Shown: in pieces, positions 46,083 through 56,044 of the stretch | Numbering within the stretch: position 1 is the stretch's first letter | Layout of the letters: the number at the start of each line of letters is the position of its first letter | Origin: Methylobacterium sp. CB376 | Lineage (GTDB): Bacteria > Pseudomonadota > Alphaproteobacteria > Rhizobiales > Beijerinckiaceae | Assembly: GCF_029714205.1 (NCBI RefSeq) | Contig: NZ_CP121648.1 | Coordinates: 5,954,501-6,018,500 of the forward strand | Direction: 5' to 3' | Length of the DNA: 64,000 nt | Translations under genes and position numbers: made by a program | Notes under the pieces: model-generated | What the model saw: the letters and a program-made list of their open reading frames with translations, nothing else | Databases searched by the model: none | What the model was told of the DNA's origin: nothing

Positions 46083-46289
46083 TCACGGATTGGTGCGCCC
46101 GCGCTGGTTGGGGTCGATGCCGCCCTGGGGCGTGACGTCGTTGGCGACGTCGCCCTCGAAGGTGTTGTCGCCTTCGAGCTCCTCCGGATCGGCGCCGGCC
46201 CGGGTCATGCCCTTGCTGGTGCCGATGCCGGGATTGCCCTTGAGGTCCGCATCGGTGGGGGTGGTGGTCTTCGGCTGCTTCGAACTCAT
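46083..46289 (-). CDS. Small hydrophilic protein, unknown
   Basis: A 68-residue, probably disordered protein: [20 protein letters not shown], then [20 protein letters not shown] and a C terminus [10 protein letters not shown]. Rich in Gly, Asp, Pro and Thr with no hydrophobic core. Such short hydrophilic proteins resemble stress-related small proteins, but no family is claimed. It may share an operon with the DUF6496 gene 72 bp upstream. Confidence 0.6.
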   Translation of the reverse strand: MSSKQPKTTTPTDADLKGNPGIGTSKGMTRAGADPEELEGDNTFEGDVANDVTPQGGIDPNQRGRTNP

Positions 46290-46361
46290 GCGCCTGCCTT
46301 CGTGAGGCCCCGCGGGGCGTGGGCCCCTCGCGGAGGGGGCCCTCGCGGGGCGGATCCTGGC

Positions 46362-46682
46362 TCAACGATCGAGGGCCTGCTCCAGTTCGCCCCGGCTCAT
46401 GCGGGACCGGCCCGGGATGTTGCGGCGCTTCGCCTCCGCGTAGAGCTCGGCGCGGCTCGCCCGCGCCCGGGCCGCCCGCTCCTCGCGGCGGGTGCGGCGG
46501 AAGCTGGCGCGGTTCGCCTCCGGGCTCTGCTGGTTGGAGGCGCCGGCCTCGCGCAGCGCGATCGCGATGGCCTGCTTCGGGTCGGTCACGGGCCGGCCGC
46601 CGTTCTGGGCGAGGTCGCCCTCCTTGAACGCGTGCATCACCCGTTCGATCGTCTGCTTCTGCGCGGGCGTGGTGCGGGCCAT
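46362..46682 (-). CDS. DUF6496 domain protein
   Basis: A 106-residue basic protein. The N-terminal half matches the DUF6496 pattern: ARTTPAQKQTIERVMHAFKE, then DPKQAIAIALREAGAS. The C-terminal half (about 75-106: SRAELYAEAKRRNIPGRSRM, SRGELEQAL) resembles a short Rho-N/SAP-like helical motif, suggesting nucleic acid binding. The start is ATG at 46682 where the family similarity begins. Function unknown. Confidence 0.72.
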   Translation of the reverse strand: MARTTPAQKQTIERVMHAFKEGDLAQNGGRPVTDPKQAIAIALREAGASNQQSPEANRASFRRTRREERAARARASRAELYAEAKRRNIPGRSRMSRGELEQALDR

Positions 46683-46872
46683 GGGGGCCTCCCTCTGCGG
46701 CGGCGGGCGGAGCCCGCGCGGGCCTCTCCGGCGGGGGCTCCGCCCCGACAACGCGGGGAGGCGGCCCGCCGTTTCGCCCGTGCGCGCGGTTCAGGCCAGC
46801 TCCGCGACCTTGCCTGTCGCTTCCGTGCCGCACTCCCCATATAGAACGGGTGCGCTGACACTCGGATCGTTC

Positions 46873-47262
46873 ATGGCGGGTATCTCGGTTTCCCTCGAAG
46901 GCTCCAACATCCAGCTCTCGTTCCAGAAGGACGATCAGGCCACCGCGGTGATCATGGATGCGCGGGCGGCCCGCGCGCTGGTGCGCGCGGTCGGTCAGCT
47001 CCTGACCGCGATCGACGAGGGCGAGGAGGGGGATGCGGCCAGCGAGATGAGCGAGGAGGACGTCGCGATGCTGGACGTCACCTCGCCGGTGATCGAGGTG
47101 GGGACGGACGAGAGCGGCCAGGCGGTGGTGGCCCTGCAGGCCGGCGCGCTGCCGCCCTTCCAGCTGCGCCTCACGGACGAGGAGGCCCGCCACGTGGCGA
47201 CGAGCCTCACCGAGATCCTGAACGCGCCGCGCGACGTACGCACGTCGCATGGCGGCCACTGA
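46873..47262 (+). CDS. Acidic protein of unknown function
   Basis: A 129-residue soluble acidic protein: MAGISVSLEGSNIQLSFQKD, a central Glu-rich stretch (DEGEEGDAASEMSEED, about residues 56-71) and RLTDEEARHVATSLTEILN near the C terminus. The pattern of beta strands then helix is protein-like, and the gene is followed by a hairpin, but no family is recognised. Start ATG at 46873; the stretch before it (CCATATAGAACGG) may hold its promoter. Confidence 0.55.
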   Translation: MAGISVSLEGSNIQLSFQKDDQATAVIMDARAARALVRAVGQLLTAIDEGEEGDAASEMSEEDVAMLDVTSPVIEVGTDESGQAVVALQAGALPPFQLRLTDEEARHVATSLTEILNAPRDVRTSHGGH

Positions 47263-47277
47263 TCCCGGCGCTCATGT

Positions 47278-47410
47278 CTGATGACCGCCGGTTCGGTTCT
47301 CGAATTGGCGCCAAGCTAGCTCTCGCGCCAAGCTATCTTTCGCGCCAAGCTAGCTCCCGCACCAAGCCATCTTTCGCGCCAAGCCATAGGCTTGGTGTCG
47401 ACAATCCGGG
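47278..47410. repeat. Intergenic repeat family B with five 17-bp tandem units
   Basis: The element begins with a TGATGACCGCCGGTTC-type block, then five tandem units of GCGCCAAGCTAGCTCTC type (47308-47324, 47325-47341, 47342-47358, 47359-47375, 47376-47392). It ends in a small hairpin CCAAGCC-ATA-GGCTTGG (47379-47395) and GTCGACAATCCGGG. The same order recurs at 56238-56340. It lies between convergent genes. Confidence 0.75.
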
Positions 47411-47416
47411 AGGGCC

Positions 47417-47448
47417 AACGGCCCGATGCGTCTGCATCCCGGGCCGTT
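47417..47448. terminator. Hairpin between convergent genes at 47262 and 47460
   Basis: AACGGCCCG, 14 bases, CGGGCCGTT: perfect 9-bp arms, directly after repeat family B and 11 bp before the stop of the minus-strand gene. Confidence 0.5.
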
Positions 47449-47459
47449 GACCTGAGGCG

Positions 47460-47666
47460 TCAGAAGCGCGTCCCGGGATCGGTCGGGGCGCCCGGCAGGT
47501 AGTCGGGCTCGGAGCCGGGTCCCCTGGGGTCGCTCACGCCGGGATCGTTGACCGGGTACGGGCTGCGCGGCCCGGTCGGGCCGGTATCGGGCAGCTCGTC
47601 CGGGGGACGCGGCGGCACGTCGGTCGGCGGCGTTCCGCCGGGATTGGGCAGACCGGGATTGGCCAT
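47460..47666 (-). CDS. Proline-rich small protein, unknown
   Basis: A 68-residue Pro/Gly/Asp-rich protein: MANPGLPNPGGTPPTDVPPR, then DELPDTGPTGPRSPYPV. No hydrophobic core, likely disordered. Start ATG at 47666; an upstream GGAGG-like stretch (ACAGGAGGCCCGCC) gives a ribosome site. Divergent from the DJ-1/PfpI gene. Function unknown. Confidence 0.5.
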   Translation of the reverse strand: MANPGLPNPGGTPPTDVPPRPPDELPDTGPTGPRSPYPVNDPGVSDPRGPGSEPDYLPGAPTDPGTRF

Positions 47667-47841
47667 GGGCGGGCCTCCTGTCTCGCGTGTCGGGGAACAA
47701 CCGAGGGCTGTCCGGGCGGTTCCGGCGCGGTGTCGGGTGCGGCGGTCGGGAACCGGGGTGGGGGCCAAACGGCCGCAGGCCGGAACTGCCTGCCCCTGCG
47801 TCGGTTGCCCCGCCGAACCCCTCAACCCGCGGAGACGCAGC

Positions 47842-48414
47842 ATGCCCGATATCCGGCAGGCGAAGATCCTCATCATGGCGACGGACGGTTTCGAGCAGTC
47901 CGAACTGGAAGTGCCGAAGGCCAAGCTGAGCGAGGCCGGCGCGCAGGTCACCGTGGCGGCGCCGAAGTCGCGCCAGACCCCCGAGGCGATCCGGGGCTGG
48001 GACATGAAGGATTGGGGCCGCCCGGTGAAGGTCGACGCCGACATCGAGAGCGTGGACCCGGCCGGATTCGACGCCCTGGTCCTGCCCGGCGGACAGATCA
48101 ACCCCGACAAGCTCCGGCTCGAGCCGAAGGCGCTGGAGATCCTGCGCGCCTTCCTGGCGAGCGGGAAGGTGGTGGCCGCGATCTGCCACGCGCCCTGGCT
48201 CCTCGTGGAGGTCGGCGCCGCCAAGGGCCGCCGGATGACCTCCTACGCGTCGATCAAGACCGACGTCGTCAATGCCGGGGCCGAGTGGCTCGACCAGGCG
48301 GTGGTGACCGACAAGGGCATCATCACCAGCCGCAATCCCGGCGACCTCGGCGCCTTCTCGGCGAAGATCATCGAGGAGGTCAAGGAGGGCCGCCACGACC
48401 GCGCGGCCGCCTGA
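47842..48414 (+). CDS. DJ-1/PfpI family protein (YhbO-like)
   Basis: A 190-residue DJ-1/PfpI superfamily protein of the YhbO type, suggested to act as protease-like or deglycase/stress protein. KILIMATDGFEQSELEVPKA gives the N-terminal strand and conserved Glu; the nucleophile elbow is AAICHAPWLLVE with Cys-His; TSRNPGDLGAFSAKII is the C-terminal family block. Start ATG at 47842. It stands alone on its strand, divergent from the Pro-rich small gene. Confidence 0.9.
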   Translation: MPDIRQAKILIMATDGFEQSELEVPKAKLSEAGAQVTVAAPKSRQTPEAIRGWDMKDWGRPVKVDADIESVDPAGFDALVLPGGQINPDKLRLEPKALEILRAFLASGKVVAAICHAPWLLVEVGAAKGRRMTSYASIKTDVVNAGAEWLDQAVVTDKGIITSRNPGDLGAFSAKIIEEVKEGRHDRAAA

Positions 48415-48577
48415 GCGCGGGAGCCCGCAGCCCCCGGCGGGATCCGGAGGCTCCCGAGGCCGGCGGTCGTCGCGGATCACCGCCGGTCCATGCCGGACCG
48501 CCCCGCGCGGTCCCGTCCCGGCGCAGGAGGCCGGGATCCGCGGGCGCGGGCGGTCGCCGCGCGCCCGCCGCCCGGGT

Positions 48578-51115
48578 TCAGGCGTCGCAATCCTCGGCCT
48601 CGACCAGGATCTCGCGCTTGCCGGCGTGGTTGGCGGGGCCGACGATGCCCTCCTTCTCCATCCGCTCCATCAGCGAGGCCGCCCGGTTGTAGCCGATCTG
48701 CAGCCGACGCTGGATGTAGCTCGTCGACGCCTTCTTGTCCCGCAGCACCACCGCCACCGCCTGCTCGTAGACGTCGCCGCCCGGCTCCCCGAAGGAGCCC
48801 TGATCGAAGACGGCGCCGTCGCCCTCGGAACCGCCCTCCTCGCCCTCCTCCGCGGTGATCGCGTCGAGGTAGGCGGGGCGGCCCTGGCGCTTGAGGTGAG
48901 CGACCACCGCTTCGACCTCGTCGTCCGACACGAACGGGCCGTGCACCCGCGTCGTGCGCCCGCCCCCGGCCATGAACAGCATGTCGCCCTGGCCCAGCAG
49001 CTGCTCGGCCCCCATCTCGCCCAGGATCGTGCGCGAGTCGATCTTGCTCGTCACCTGGAAGCTGATCCGGGTCGGGAAGTTCGCCTTGATCGTCCCCGTG
49101 ATCACGTCCACCGACGGGCGCTGCGTGGCCATGATCAGGTGGATCCCCGCCGCCCGCGCCATCTGCGCCAGCCGCTGGATCGCCCCCTCGATGTCCTTGC
49201 CGGCCACCATCATCAGGTCGGCCATCTCGTCCACGATCACCACGATGTAGGGAAGCGCCCCGAGGTCCATCACCTCGTCCTCGTACACCGCCTCCCCGGT
49301 CTCCCGGTCGAAGCCGGTCTGCACCGTCCGGGTGATCACCTCGCCCCGCTCGCGCGCCTCCGCCACCCGCGCGTTGAACCCGTCGATGTTGCGCACACCG
49401 AGCTTCGACATCTTCTTGTAGCGCTCCTCCATCTCGCGCACCGCCCATTTCAGGGCGATCACCGCCTTCTTGGGGTCGGTCACCACGGGCGAGAGCAGGT
49501 GGGGGATGCCGTCGTAGACGGAGAGTTCGAGCATCTTGGGATCGACCATGATCAGGCGGCACTCCTCGGGCTTCATGCGGTAGAGGAGGGAGAGGATCAT
49601 GGTGTTGATGGCCACCGACTTGCCCGAGCCGGTGGTGCCGGCGACGAGCAGGTGGGGCATGCGGGCGAGGTCGGCGATGATCGCCTCGCCGCCGATGTTC
49701 TTGCCCAGGCAGAGGGCGAGCTTCTGCTTGGTCTCGGCGAAGGCGGGGCTGCTGAGGATCTCGCGCAGGTAGACGGTCTCGCGCTTGGCGTTGGGGAGCT
49801 CGATGCCGATGGCGTTGCGGCCCTGGACGACGGCGACGCGGGCGGAGACCGCCGACATCGAGCGGGCGATGTCGTCGGCGAGCGAGATCACCCGCGACGA
49901 CTTGGTGCCCGGCGCCGGTTCGAGCTCGTAGAGGGTGACGACGGGGCCGGGCCGCACGGCCAGGATCTCGCCGCGCACCCCGAAATCCTCCAGCGTCGAT
50001 TCGAGCAGGGTGGCGTTCTGCTCCAGCGCGTCCGTCGAGACCGCGGCGCTCGGGGCGGGGCTGCGCGGCTCGGCGAGGAGCGCCATGGCCGGCATCTCGT
50101 AGCTGCCCGGCTCCGCCTGGGGCGGGGGCGGCGCCCGGCGGCCGGCGAGGGGCGCCGGGGGCGGGGCGACGCGGGTGCGGGGCGCCGCCTCGGGCGCCGG
50201 CGCGCGCGGCGGGGCGGGCGCCGGCCGGGGGTCGTCGAAGGTGGGCTCGCGCCGGCCGGGCGCCGCCGGGGACTCGTCCCACAGGGCCTCGTCGCCCTCC
50301 GCGAAGGCGCGCCGGGCCGCGAGGGCCGGGGAGGCCTCGTCCGCCTCGTCCACCACCGCGCCCGAGCGCGCCGCGCGCCACGTGCCGACCTGCCGGGCCA
50401 CGTGATCGCGGGCGCCCAGGACCAGCTGCGCCAGCGCGTCGAGGCTGGCGACCCCGAAGCCCACGCCCTCCTCCTCGGCCGGGCGCCGCCCGGCCGGGCG
50501 GCGGCCCGCGACCCGCGTGGGTGGGGGCAGGTCGAGGTCGAGATCCTCCTCGGCATCGCCCTCGGAGAGGTTGCAGGCGGCCGTGACGCAGATCACCGCC
50601 GCCGCCGCGAAGCCGAAGCCCGCGACCGCCCCGAGCGGGCCCAGCACCGCCTTGGCGGCGACCAGCAGCCCGTCCCCGGCGACGCCGCCGAGGCCGCTCG
50701 GCAGCGGCCAGCGGGCGGTCGGCGGCAGGGCGCTCGCCACCGCGCTCGCCGCGCCCGCCCCGGCCAGCCAGAGGCCGAGCCGGGCCCGCAGGCGGCCGAG
50801 CCGGTGCGTGCGCAGCAAGTGCACGCCCCACACCGCCAGCGGCAGCGCGAGGGCGAGGGAGCCGAACCCGATCAGCTGCATGCCGAGGTCGGAGACGATG
50901 GCGCCGACCAAACCCAGGAGGTTGCGGGCCGGGCGGCTCGTGGCGTGGTTGAGGCTCGGGTCGTCGATCGACCAGGTTGCCAGGGCGAGCACGAAGGCGA
51001 CCGCGCCGAGCAGGAGCGAGAGCCCCGCCAGCTCGGTCACGCGCCGCTTCAGGAAGGAGCGGAGCGTGTCGACGAGTGCATCGTAGGGCGATGCCGAGCG
51101 GCGAAGCGAACGCAT
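48578..51115 (-). CDS. ftsK: DNA translocase FtsK
   Basis: FtsK/SpoIIIE translocase, 845 residues, coupling chromosome segregation to septation. Four N-terminal membrane helices lie within about 27-185. A Pro/Ala/Arg-rich linker spans about 190-350. The motor domain carries Walker [15 protein letters not shown], Walker [12 protein letters not shown] and [13 protein letters not shown]. The winged-helix gamma domain at the C terminus ([20 protein letters not shown]) would read KOPS sites. The gene is complete. Start ATG at 51115. Confidence 0.96.
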   Translation of the reverse strand: MRSLRRSASPYDALVDTLRSFLKRRVTELAGLSLLLGAVAFVLALATWSIDDPSLNHATSRPARNLLGLVGAIVSDLGMQLIGFGSLALALPLAVWGVHLLRTHRLGRLRARLGLWLAGAGAASAVASALPPTARWPLPSGLGGVAGDGLLVAAKAVLGPLGAVAGFGFAAAAVICVTAACNLSEGDAEEDLDLDLPPPTRVAGRRPAGRRPAEEEGVGFGVASLDALAQLVLGARDHVARQVGTWRAARSGAVVDEADEASPALAARRAFAEGDEALWDESPAAPGRREPTFDDPRPAPAPPRAPAPEAAPRTRVAPPPAPLAGRRAPPPPQAEPGSYEMPAMALLAEPRSPAPSAAVSTDALEQNATLLESTLEDFGVRGEILAVRPGPVVTLYELEPAPGTKSSRVISLADDIARSMSAVSARVAVVQGRNAIGIELPNAKRETVYLREILSSPAFAETKQKLALCLGKNIGGEAIIADLARMPHLLVAGTTGSGKSVAINTMILSLLYRMKPEECRLIMVDPKMLELSVYDGIPHLLSPVVTDPKKAVIALKWAVREMEERYKKMSKLGVRNIDGFNARVAEARERGEVITRTVQTGFDRETGEAVYEDEVMDLGALPYIVVIVDEMADLMMVAGKDIEGAIQRLAQMARAAGIHLIMATQRPSVDVITGTIKANFPTRISFQVTSKIDSRTILGEMGAEQLLGQGDMLFMAGGGRTTRVHGPFVSDDEVEAVVAHLKRQGRPAYLDAITAEEGEEGGSEGDGAVFDQGSFGEPGGDVYEQAVAVVLRDKKASTSYIQRRLQIGYNRAASLMERMEKEGIVGPANHAGKREILVEAEDCDA

Positions 51116-51406
51116 GCGGGAGCGATACCGGGTACGCGGGACCTGCCCGATCCTAGGTTCGCGGGCCTTAATGCGCGTTTAAGGCTAATGGATCGCCGAC
51201 AATGCCCGTATCGGCCGCGCATCGCCGCGGGGGCGAGGGCCGAACATCGGTCCAGCCGCCCGACCGATCGCGACAGATCGGGGTCCGCGCGCGGCGATTC
51301 CATGACAACATTGCGGCGACCCGCAACCGGGTCGCGGGCGAGCCGCAGCCGGGCCGCGGGCGAGCGACGGCGGGCCGCCGCCGATCCGGGGCGGCCCCTC
51401 AACGAG
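51116..51406. other. Gene-free region upstream of ftsK
   Basis: About 290 bp before ftsK. The section at 51150-51200 (TTAATGCGCGTTTAAGGCTAATGG) is AT-richer and may hold the ftsK promoter. No convincing coding frame, repeat or RNA gene was seen in the rest. Confidence 0.4.
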
Positions 51407-51469
51407 GCGAGCCCCGGCCCGTGAGGACCGGGGCTCGCGCCGCCGTGAGGGACCGCCCGTTCCGGGCGG
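51407..51469 (-). terminator. Two hairpins beyond amtB
   Basis: GCGAGCCCCGG / CCGGGGCTCGC (51407-51438, 11-bp stem, 10-base loop) and CCGCCCG-TTC-CGGGCGG (51453-51469, 7-bp stem, 9 bp beyond the amtB stop). Either could terminate the glnK-amtB operon. Confidence 0.6.
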
Positions 51470-51478
51470 CGCCCGATC

Positions 51479-52981
51479 TCAGTAATTGTAGGCGCGCTCG
51501 CCGTGATCGGCGAGATCGAGGCCCTCGCGCTCCTCCTCCTGGGTGACGCGCAGGCCGACGATCAGGTCCACGACCTTGTAGAGGATCGCCGAGCCGATGC
51601 CCGACCACAGGATGGTGAAGCCGACCGCCTTGGCCTGGGACAGGAAGGCGGGACCGAACTCGTAGGCCGCCGCGACCATCTCGCCGGGCTTGGTGGCGTA
51701 GTCGGGCGCCCCGGTGCCGCCGAGGGCCGGGTTGACCAGGATGCCGGTCGCGAGGGCGCCGATGATCCCGCCGATGCAGTGCACGCCGAACACGTCGAGG
51801 CTGTCGTCGTAGCCGATGGCGTTCTTCACCGCCGAGCACATCACGAAGCAGGCGGCGCCCGCCACGAGGCCGAGGACGATCGAGCCCATCGGGCCGGCGA
51901 AGCCGCAGGCCGGGGTGACGGCGACGAGGCCGGCCACCGCGCCCGACAGCATGCCGAGCAGCGAGGGCTTGCCCTTGGCCGCCCACTCGACGAAGAGCCA
52001 GGACAGGCCCGCCGCGCAGGTGGCCACGAAGGTGTTGAGCATCGCGAGCGCCGCGCTGCCGTTGGCCTCCAGGTTCGAGCCGGCGTTGAAGCCGAACCAG
52101 CCCACCCACAGGAGCGAGGCGCCGATCATGGTCATGGTCAGCGAGTGCGGGGCGAGGAGGTCGCGGCCGTAGCCGATGCGCTTGCCGATCAGCAGGCAGC
52201 CGACGAGGCCCGCGATGCCGGCATTGATGTGCACCACGGTGCCGCCCGCGAAGTCGAGGGCGCCCCACTTGAAGAGCATGCCCGCATCGGCGTTGGCGGC
52301 GTCGAGGGCGTCCTGCGCGGCCTTCTTGGCGGTCTCGTCGGTCGCCGCGGCGAGCGCCTTGGCGGCGTTGCCGACCGCGTCCGGGCCCGCCCAGTACCAG
52401 ACCATATGCGCCATCGGGAAGTAGATGAAGGTCACCCACAGCGTAATGAACAGCATCAGGGCCGAGAACTTCATCCGCTCCGCGAAGGCGCCGACGATCA
52501 GCGCCGGGGTGATCATCGCGAACGTCATCTGGAAGCAGATGTAGACGTATTCGGGGATGTAGACCCCGTTCGAGAAGGTGGCCGCGGTGGCGTTCGCGTC
52601 GACACCCTTCAGGAACGCCTTGGAGAAGCCGCCCACGAAGTCGTTGAGGCCGCCGCCGTTGGTGAAGGACAGGCTGTAGCCGTAGAACACCCAGAGGATG
52701 CCGACGAGGCTGACGATGGCGAAGACCTGGGTGAGCAGCGACAGCATGTTCTTGGTGCGGACGAGGCCGCCGTAGAACAGGGCGAGGCCCGGCACCGACA
52801 TCAGCAGCACCATGGCGGAGGACACGAGCATCCAGGCGGTGTCGCCCTTGTTGGGCACCGGCGCGGCGGCCGCGGCCGGCGCGGCCTCGGGGGCCGGCGT
52901 CTGCGCCAGCGACGGCTCCACCAGGAGAAGCGCCAGGGCGGCGCCTCCCAGGCCGAGAGCCAAGAGGTTGCGAAGCTTCAT
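51479..52981 (-). CDS. amtB: Ammonium transporter (AmtB)
   Basis: Ammonium channel, 500 residues, with a cleaved signal segment (LLALGLGGAALALLLVEPSLAQ), an Ala/Pro spacer and 11 membrane helices. DTAWMLVSSAMVLLMSVPGL, ALFYGGLVRTKNML, GTVVHINAGIAGLVG and DVFGVHCIGGIIG carry the conserved pore residues, including the twin His. An unusual Ala/Lys-rich periplasmic insertion (AAKALAAATDETAKKAAQDA) follows about helix 5. The start is ATG at 52981 (MKLRNLL). Coupled with glnK 37 bp upstream; GlnK blocks the channel at high nitrogen. Confidence 0.95.
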   Translation of the reverse strand: MKLRNLLALGLGGAALALLLVEPSLAQTPAPEAAPAAAAAPVPNKGDTAWMLVSSAMVLLMSVPGLALFYGGLVRTKNMLSLLTQVFAIVSLVGILWVFYGYSLSFTNGGGLNDFVGGFSKAFLKGVDANATAATFSNGVYIPEYVYICFQMTFAMITPALIVGAFAERMKFSALMLFITLWVTFIYFPMAHMVWYWAGPDAVGNAAKALAAATDETAKKAAQDALDAANADAGMLFKWGALDFAGGTVVHINAGIAGLVGCLLIGKRIGYGRDLLAPHSLTMTMIGASLLWVGWFGFNAGSNLEANGSAALAMLNTFVATCAAGLSWLFVEWAAKGKPSLLGMLSGAVAGLVAVTPACGFAGPMGSIVLGLVAGAACFVMCSAVKNAIGYDDSLDVFGVHCIGGIIGALATGILVNPALGGTGAPDYATKPGEMVAAAYEFGPAFLSQAKAVGFTILWSGIGSAILYKVVDLIVGLRVTQEEEREGLDLADHGERAYNY

Positions 52982-53018
52982 GGAAACGGAACTCCCGATC
53001 GGTCTCGTCACAAGCGGG

Positions 53019-53636
<618 letters not shown>

Positions 53637-53738
53637 GACATCCGATTGCTTGCTTCGCCATGCGGATGTCGGCCTCGCTCAGGCGCCGCGCGGGCTTGGC
53701 ATCCGTTTTCCGGAAGTGATCTTCCGGAAAACGGATCA
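53637..53738. repeat. Dispersed intergenic repeat family A, copy 3 (inverted)
   Basis: On the minus strand: ATCCGTTTTCCGGAAG-ATCA-CTTCCGGAAAACGGAT, a perfect 16-bp hairpin (53701-53736), then AAGCCCGCGCGGCGCCTGAG and GACATCCGCATGGCGAAGC, the family A core. It runs from the tesB end towards glnK. The tesB stop (complement of TCA at 53736-53738) is part of the element. The hairpin sequence differs from the other copies while its position is the same. Confidence 0.78.
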
Positions 53739-54605
53739 GGCCTCCTCGCGGACCGGGCGGATCATGCCCTCCTGGGCCACGGAGGCGACCAGGGTGCCGT
53801 CGCGGGTGAAGATCAGCCCGCGGGCGAAGCCGCAGGCGCCCGAGGCGCTCGGGCTGTCCTGGGCGTAGAGCAGCCACTCGTCGGCGCGGAACGGCCGGTG
53901 GAACCACAGCGCGTGGTCGAGGCTCGCGGGCTGGATCGTGCGCTCGAAGACGGTCCGCCCGTGGGCGACGAGCGAGGTGTCGAGCAGCGTCATGTCGGAG
54001 GCGTAGGCGAGCACGCTCTGGTGCACGGCCGGGTCGTCGGGCAGCGGGCCGGTGGCGCGGATCCAGACGTGGAAGCGCGGCGCGCGCGGGGCGGGCGCGG
54101 CGTAGCGCTCGAACTCGACGGGCCGCAGCTCGATCGGGCGCTCGCGCTCGAAATAGGCCCGGACCGGATCGGGCATGCCCGGCATGATCGTGGCCTTCAG
54201 GCTGCTCTCGTCGCCGAGGGCCTCGGGCATGGGCACGTCCGGCATCGGCAGCTGGTGGTCGAAGCCCGGCTCCTCCAGGTGGAAGGAGGCCGACATCGAG
54301 AAGATCGGGCGGCCGTGCTGGATCGCGTTGACGCGCCGCGTGGTGAAGCTGCGCCCGTCGCGGATGCGGTCGACCTCGTAGATGATCGGCACGCGCGGGT
54401 CGCCGCCGAGCAGGAAATAGGCGTGGAGCGAGTGGGGCCGGCGCTCGGCCGGCACCGTGCGGGTCGCCGCCACGAGGGCCTGCCCGATCACCTGACCGCC
54501 GAAGACGCGCTGCCAGCGGTCCTTGGGCGAGCGGCCGCGAAACAGGTTCTGCTCCAGCTGCTCCAGATCGAGGAGGGCGAGGAGGTCGTCGACCGCACGC
54601 GTCAT
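53736..54605 (-). CDS. tesB: Acyl-CoA thioesterase II (TesB)
   Basis: Double-hotdog thioesterase, 289 residues, hydrolysing medium and long acyl-CoA in the cytoplasm. RVFGGQVIGQALVAATRTV, HSLHAYFLLGGD, RDGRSFTTRRVNAIQHGRPI and DHALWFHRPFRADEWLLYAQ are family blocks; the catalytic Asp, Thr and Gln fit YASDMTLLDTS and the C-terminal VASVAQEGMIR. Start ATG at 54605 (MTRAVDDLL). Its stop is within repeat copy A3. Confidence 0.94.
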   Translation of the reverse strand: MTRAVDDLLALLDLEQLEQNLFRGRSPKDRWQRVFGGQVIGQALVAATRTVPAERRPHSLHAYFLLGGDPRVPIIYEVDRIRDGRSFTTRRVNAIQHGRPIFSMSASFHLEEPGFDHQLPMPDVPMPEALGDESSLKATIMPGMPDPVRAYFERERPIELRPVEFERYAAPAPRAPRFHVWIRATGPLPDDPAVHQSVLAYASDMTLLDTSLVAHGRTVFERTIQPASLDHALWFHRPFRADEWLLYAQDSPSASGACGFARGLIFTRDGTLVASVAQEGMIRPVREEA

Positions 54606-54738
54606 CGGCTTGTCCGCTCGGGCTCGTCCGTTCGGCCGCCCGGGGGCGGGGAGGGGCGATCTGGCGCGGGGTCGCGCGGCCCGTCAAGCGGCGGCGCCGC
54701 GCCCGGCATGCTATGGGGGGCGGCGCAGGGAGGGCGGC

Positions 54739-55998
54739 ATGGCGGAACGGGCTCGGCCTCATCGGGAGATCGTCGTCGCGGGGGGCGGGCTGCCCGGCCT
54801 GTCCCTGGCGCTCGGCCTGCGGCGCGCCCTCGGCGAGGCGGTGCGGATCACGGTCTGCGACCCGGCCTTCGCGCGGGCCGCCGATCCGCGCGCCAAGCCG
54901 GACCTGCGCGCCTACGCGGTGGCGGCGGGCGGGCGGCGGATGCTGGCCCGGCTCGGCGTCTGGGAGGCGGTGGCGGCGGGCGCGCAGCCGATCCGCGAGA
55001 TGGTCATCACCGACAGCCGCCTGTCCGACCCGGTGCGGCCGGCCTTCCTGACCTTCGCGGGCGAGGTGGAGGAGGGCGAGCCCTTCGCGCACATGGTGGA
55101 GGGCGCCGCCCTCCTGGAAGCCCTGCGGCGGGCCACGGAGGCGGCCGGCGCGGTGCTCGACCCGAACCCGGTCGCGGCGGCCGTGCCGGAGCGCGACGCG
55201 ATCACGGCCCGCCTCGCGGACGGGCGCGCCCTGCGCGCGAGCCTCGTCGTGGCGGCGGACGGGGCGCGCTCGCGCCTGCGGGAGGCGGCGGGGATCAGCT
55301 GGATCGGCTGGTCCTACCCGCAATCGGGCATCGTCGCGACGGTCTCGCACGAGCGCGACCACGAGGGCCGGGCGATCGAGCACTTCCTGCCCTCCGGCCC
55401 CTTCGCGGTGCTGCCGCTGTCGCCGGGCGGGTCCCTCGGCCACCGCTCCTCGATCGTCTGGACCGAGCGGCAGGCCGACGTGCCGGCGCTGCTCGGCGGC
55501 GGGCCCGAGGAGGCCCTGGCGGAGGTCGAGCGCCGCTTCGGCCTGACCCTGGGCCGGATCGCCCTCGAGACCGGCCTGCGCGCCTACCCGCTCGCCTTCG
55601 GGATGGCCCGGCGCTTCCACGCCCCGCGCCTCGCGCTCCTGGGCGACGCCGCCCACCTGATCCACCCGATCGCCGGCCAGGGCCTCAATCTCGGCCTCAA
55701 GAGCGCGGCGGCGCTGGCCGAGGTGCTCGCCGACGCGATGCGGCTCGGCCTCGATCCGGGCGGGCCCGAGGTGCTGGATTCCTACGAGCGCAGCCGCCGG
55801 GCCGACACGCTCGCCATGGGGGCGGCGACGGACGGGCTTAACCGCCTGTTCTCGAACGACGCCCTGCCGGTCCGCCTCGCGCGGGACCTCGGCCTCGGGC
55901 TGGTGGACCGGCTGCCCGCGCTCAAGCGCCTGTTCATCCGGGAGGCGGCGGGCCTGCGCGGCGCACAGCCGCGGCTGATGCGCGGCGAGGCGCTCTGA
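54739..55998 (+). CDS. ubiH: UbiH/UbiF/COQ6-family ubiquinone biosynthesis hydroxylase
   Basis: FAD monooxygenase, 419 residues, hydroxylating the ring of a ubiquinone precursor. The dinucleotide fold VVAGGGLPGLSLALGLR is at the N terminus, LVVAADGARSRLR is the DG motif, and LLGDAAHLIHPIAGQGLNLG is the second FAD motif typical of UbiH/UbiF/Coq6. Which ring position is modified cannot be assigned. The start is ATG at 54739 with GGGAGGGCGG upstream. It is divergent from tesB and followed by a long hairpin and the repeat block. Confidence 0.9.
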   Translation: MAERARPHREIVVAGGGLPGLSLALGLRRALGEAVRITVCDPAFARAADPRAKPDLRAYAVAAGGRRMLARLGVWEAVAAGAQPIREMVITDSRLSDPVRPAFLTFAGEVEEGEPFAHMVEGAALLEALRRATEAAGAVLDPNPVAAAVPERDAITARLADGRALRASLVVAADGARSRLREAAGISWIGWSYPQSGIVATVSHERDHEGRAIEHFLPSGPFAVLPLSPGGSLGHRSSIVWTERQADVPALLGGGPEEALAEVERRFGLTLGRIALETGLRAYPLAFGMARRFHAPRLALLGDAAHLIHPIAGQGLNLGLKSAAALAEVLADAMRLGLDPGGPEVLDSYERSRRADTLAMGAATDGLNRLFSNDALPVRLARDLGLGLVDRLPALKRLFIREAAGLRGAQPRLMRGEAL

Positions 55999-56009
55999 AA
56001 TCAGCGGTC

Positions 56010-56044
56010 ATCCGGGATCCGCTTGATCGAAGCGGATCCCGGAT
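56010..56044. terminator. 15-bp-stem hairpin after ubiH, part of repeat A
   Basis: ATCCGGGATCCGCTT-GATCG-AAGCGGATCCCGGAT, a perfect 15-bp stem with a 5-base loop, 11 bp beyond the ubiH stop. It is the same hairpin type as in copy A2. Terminator function is inferred from position and stability. Confidence 0.65.
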
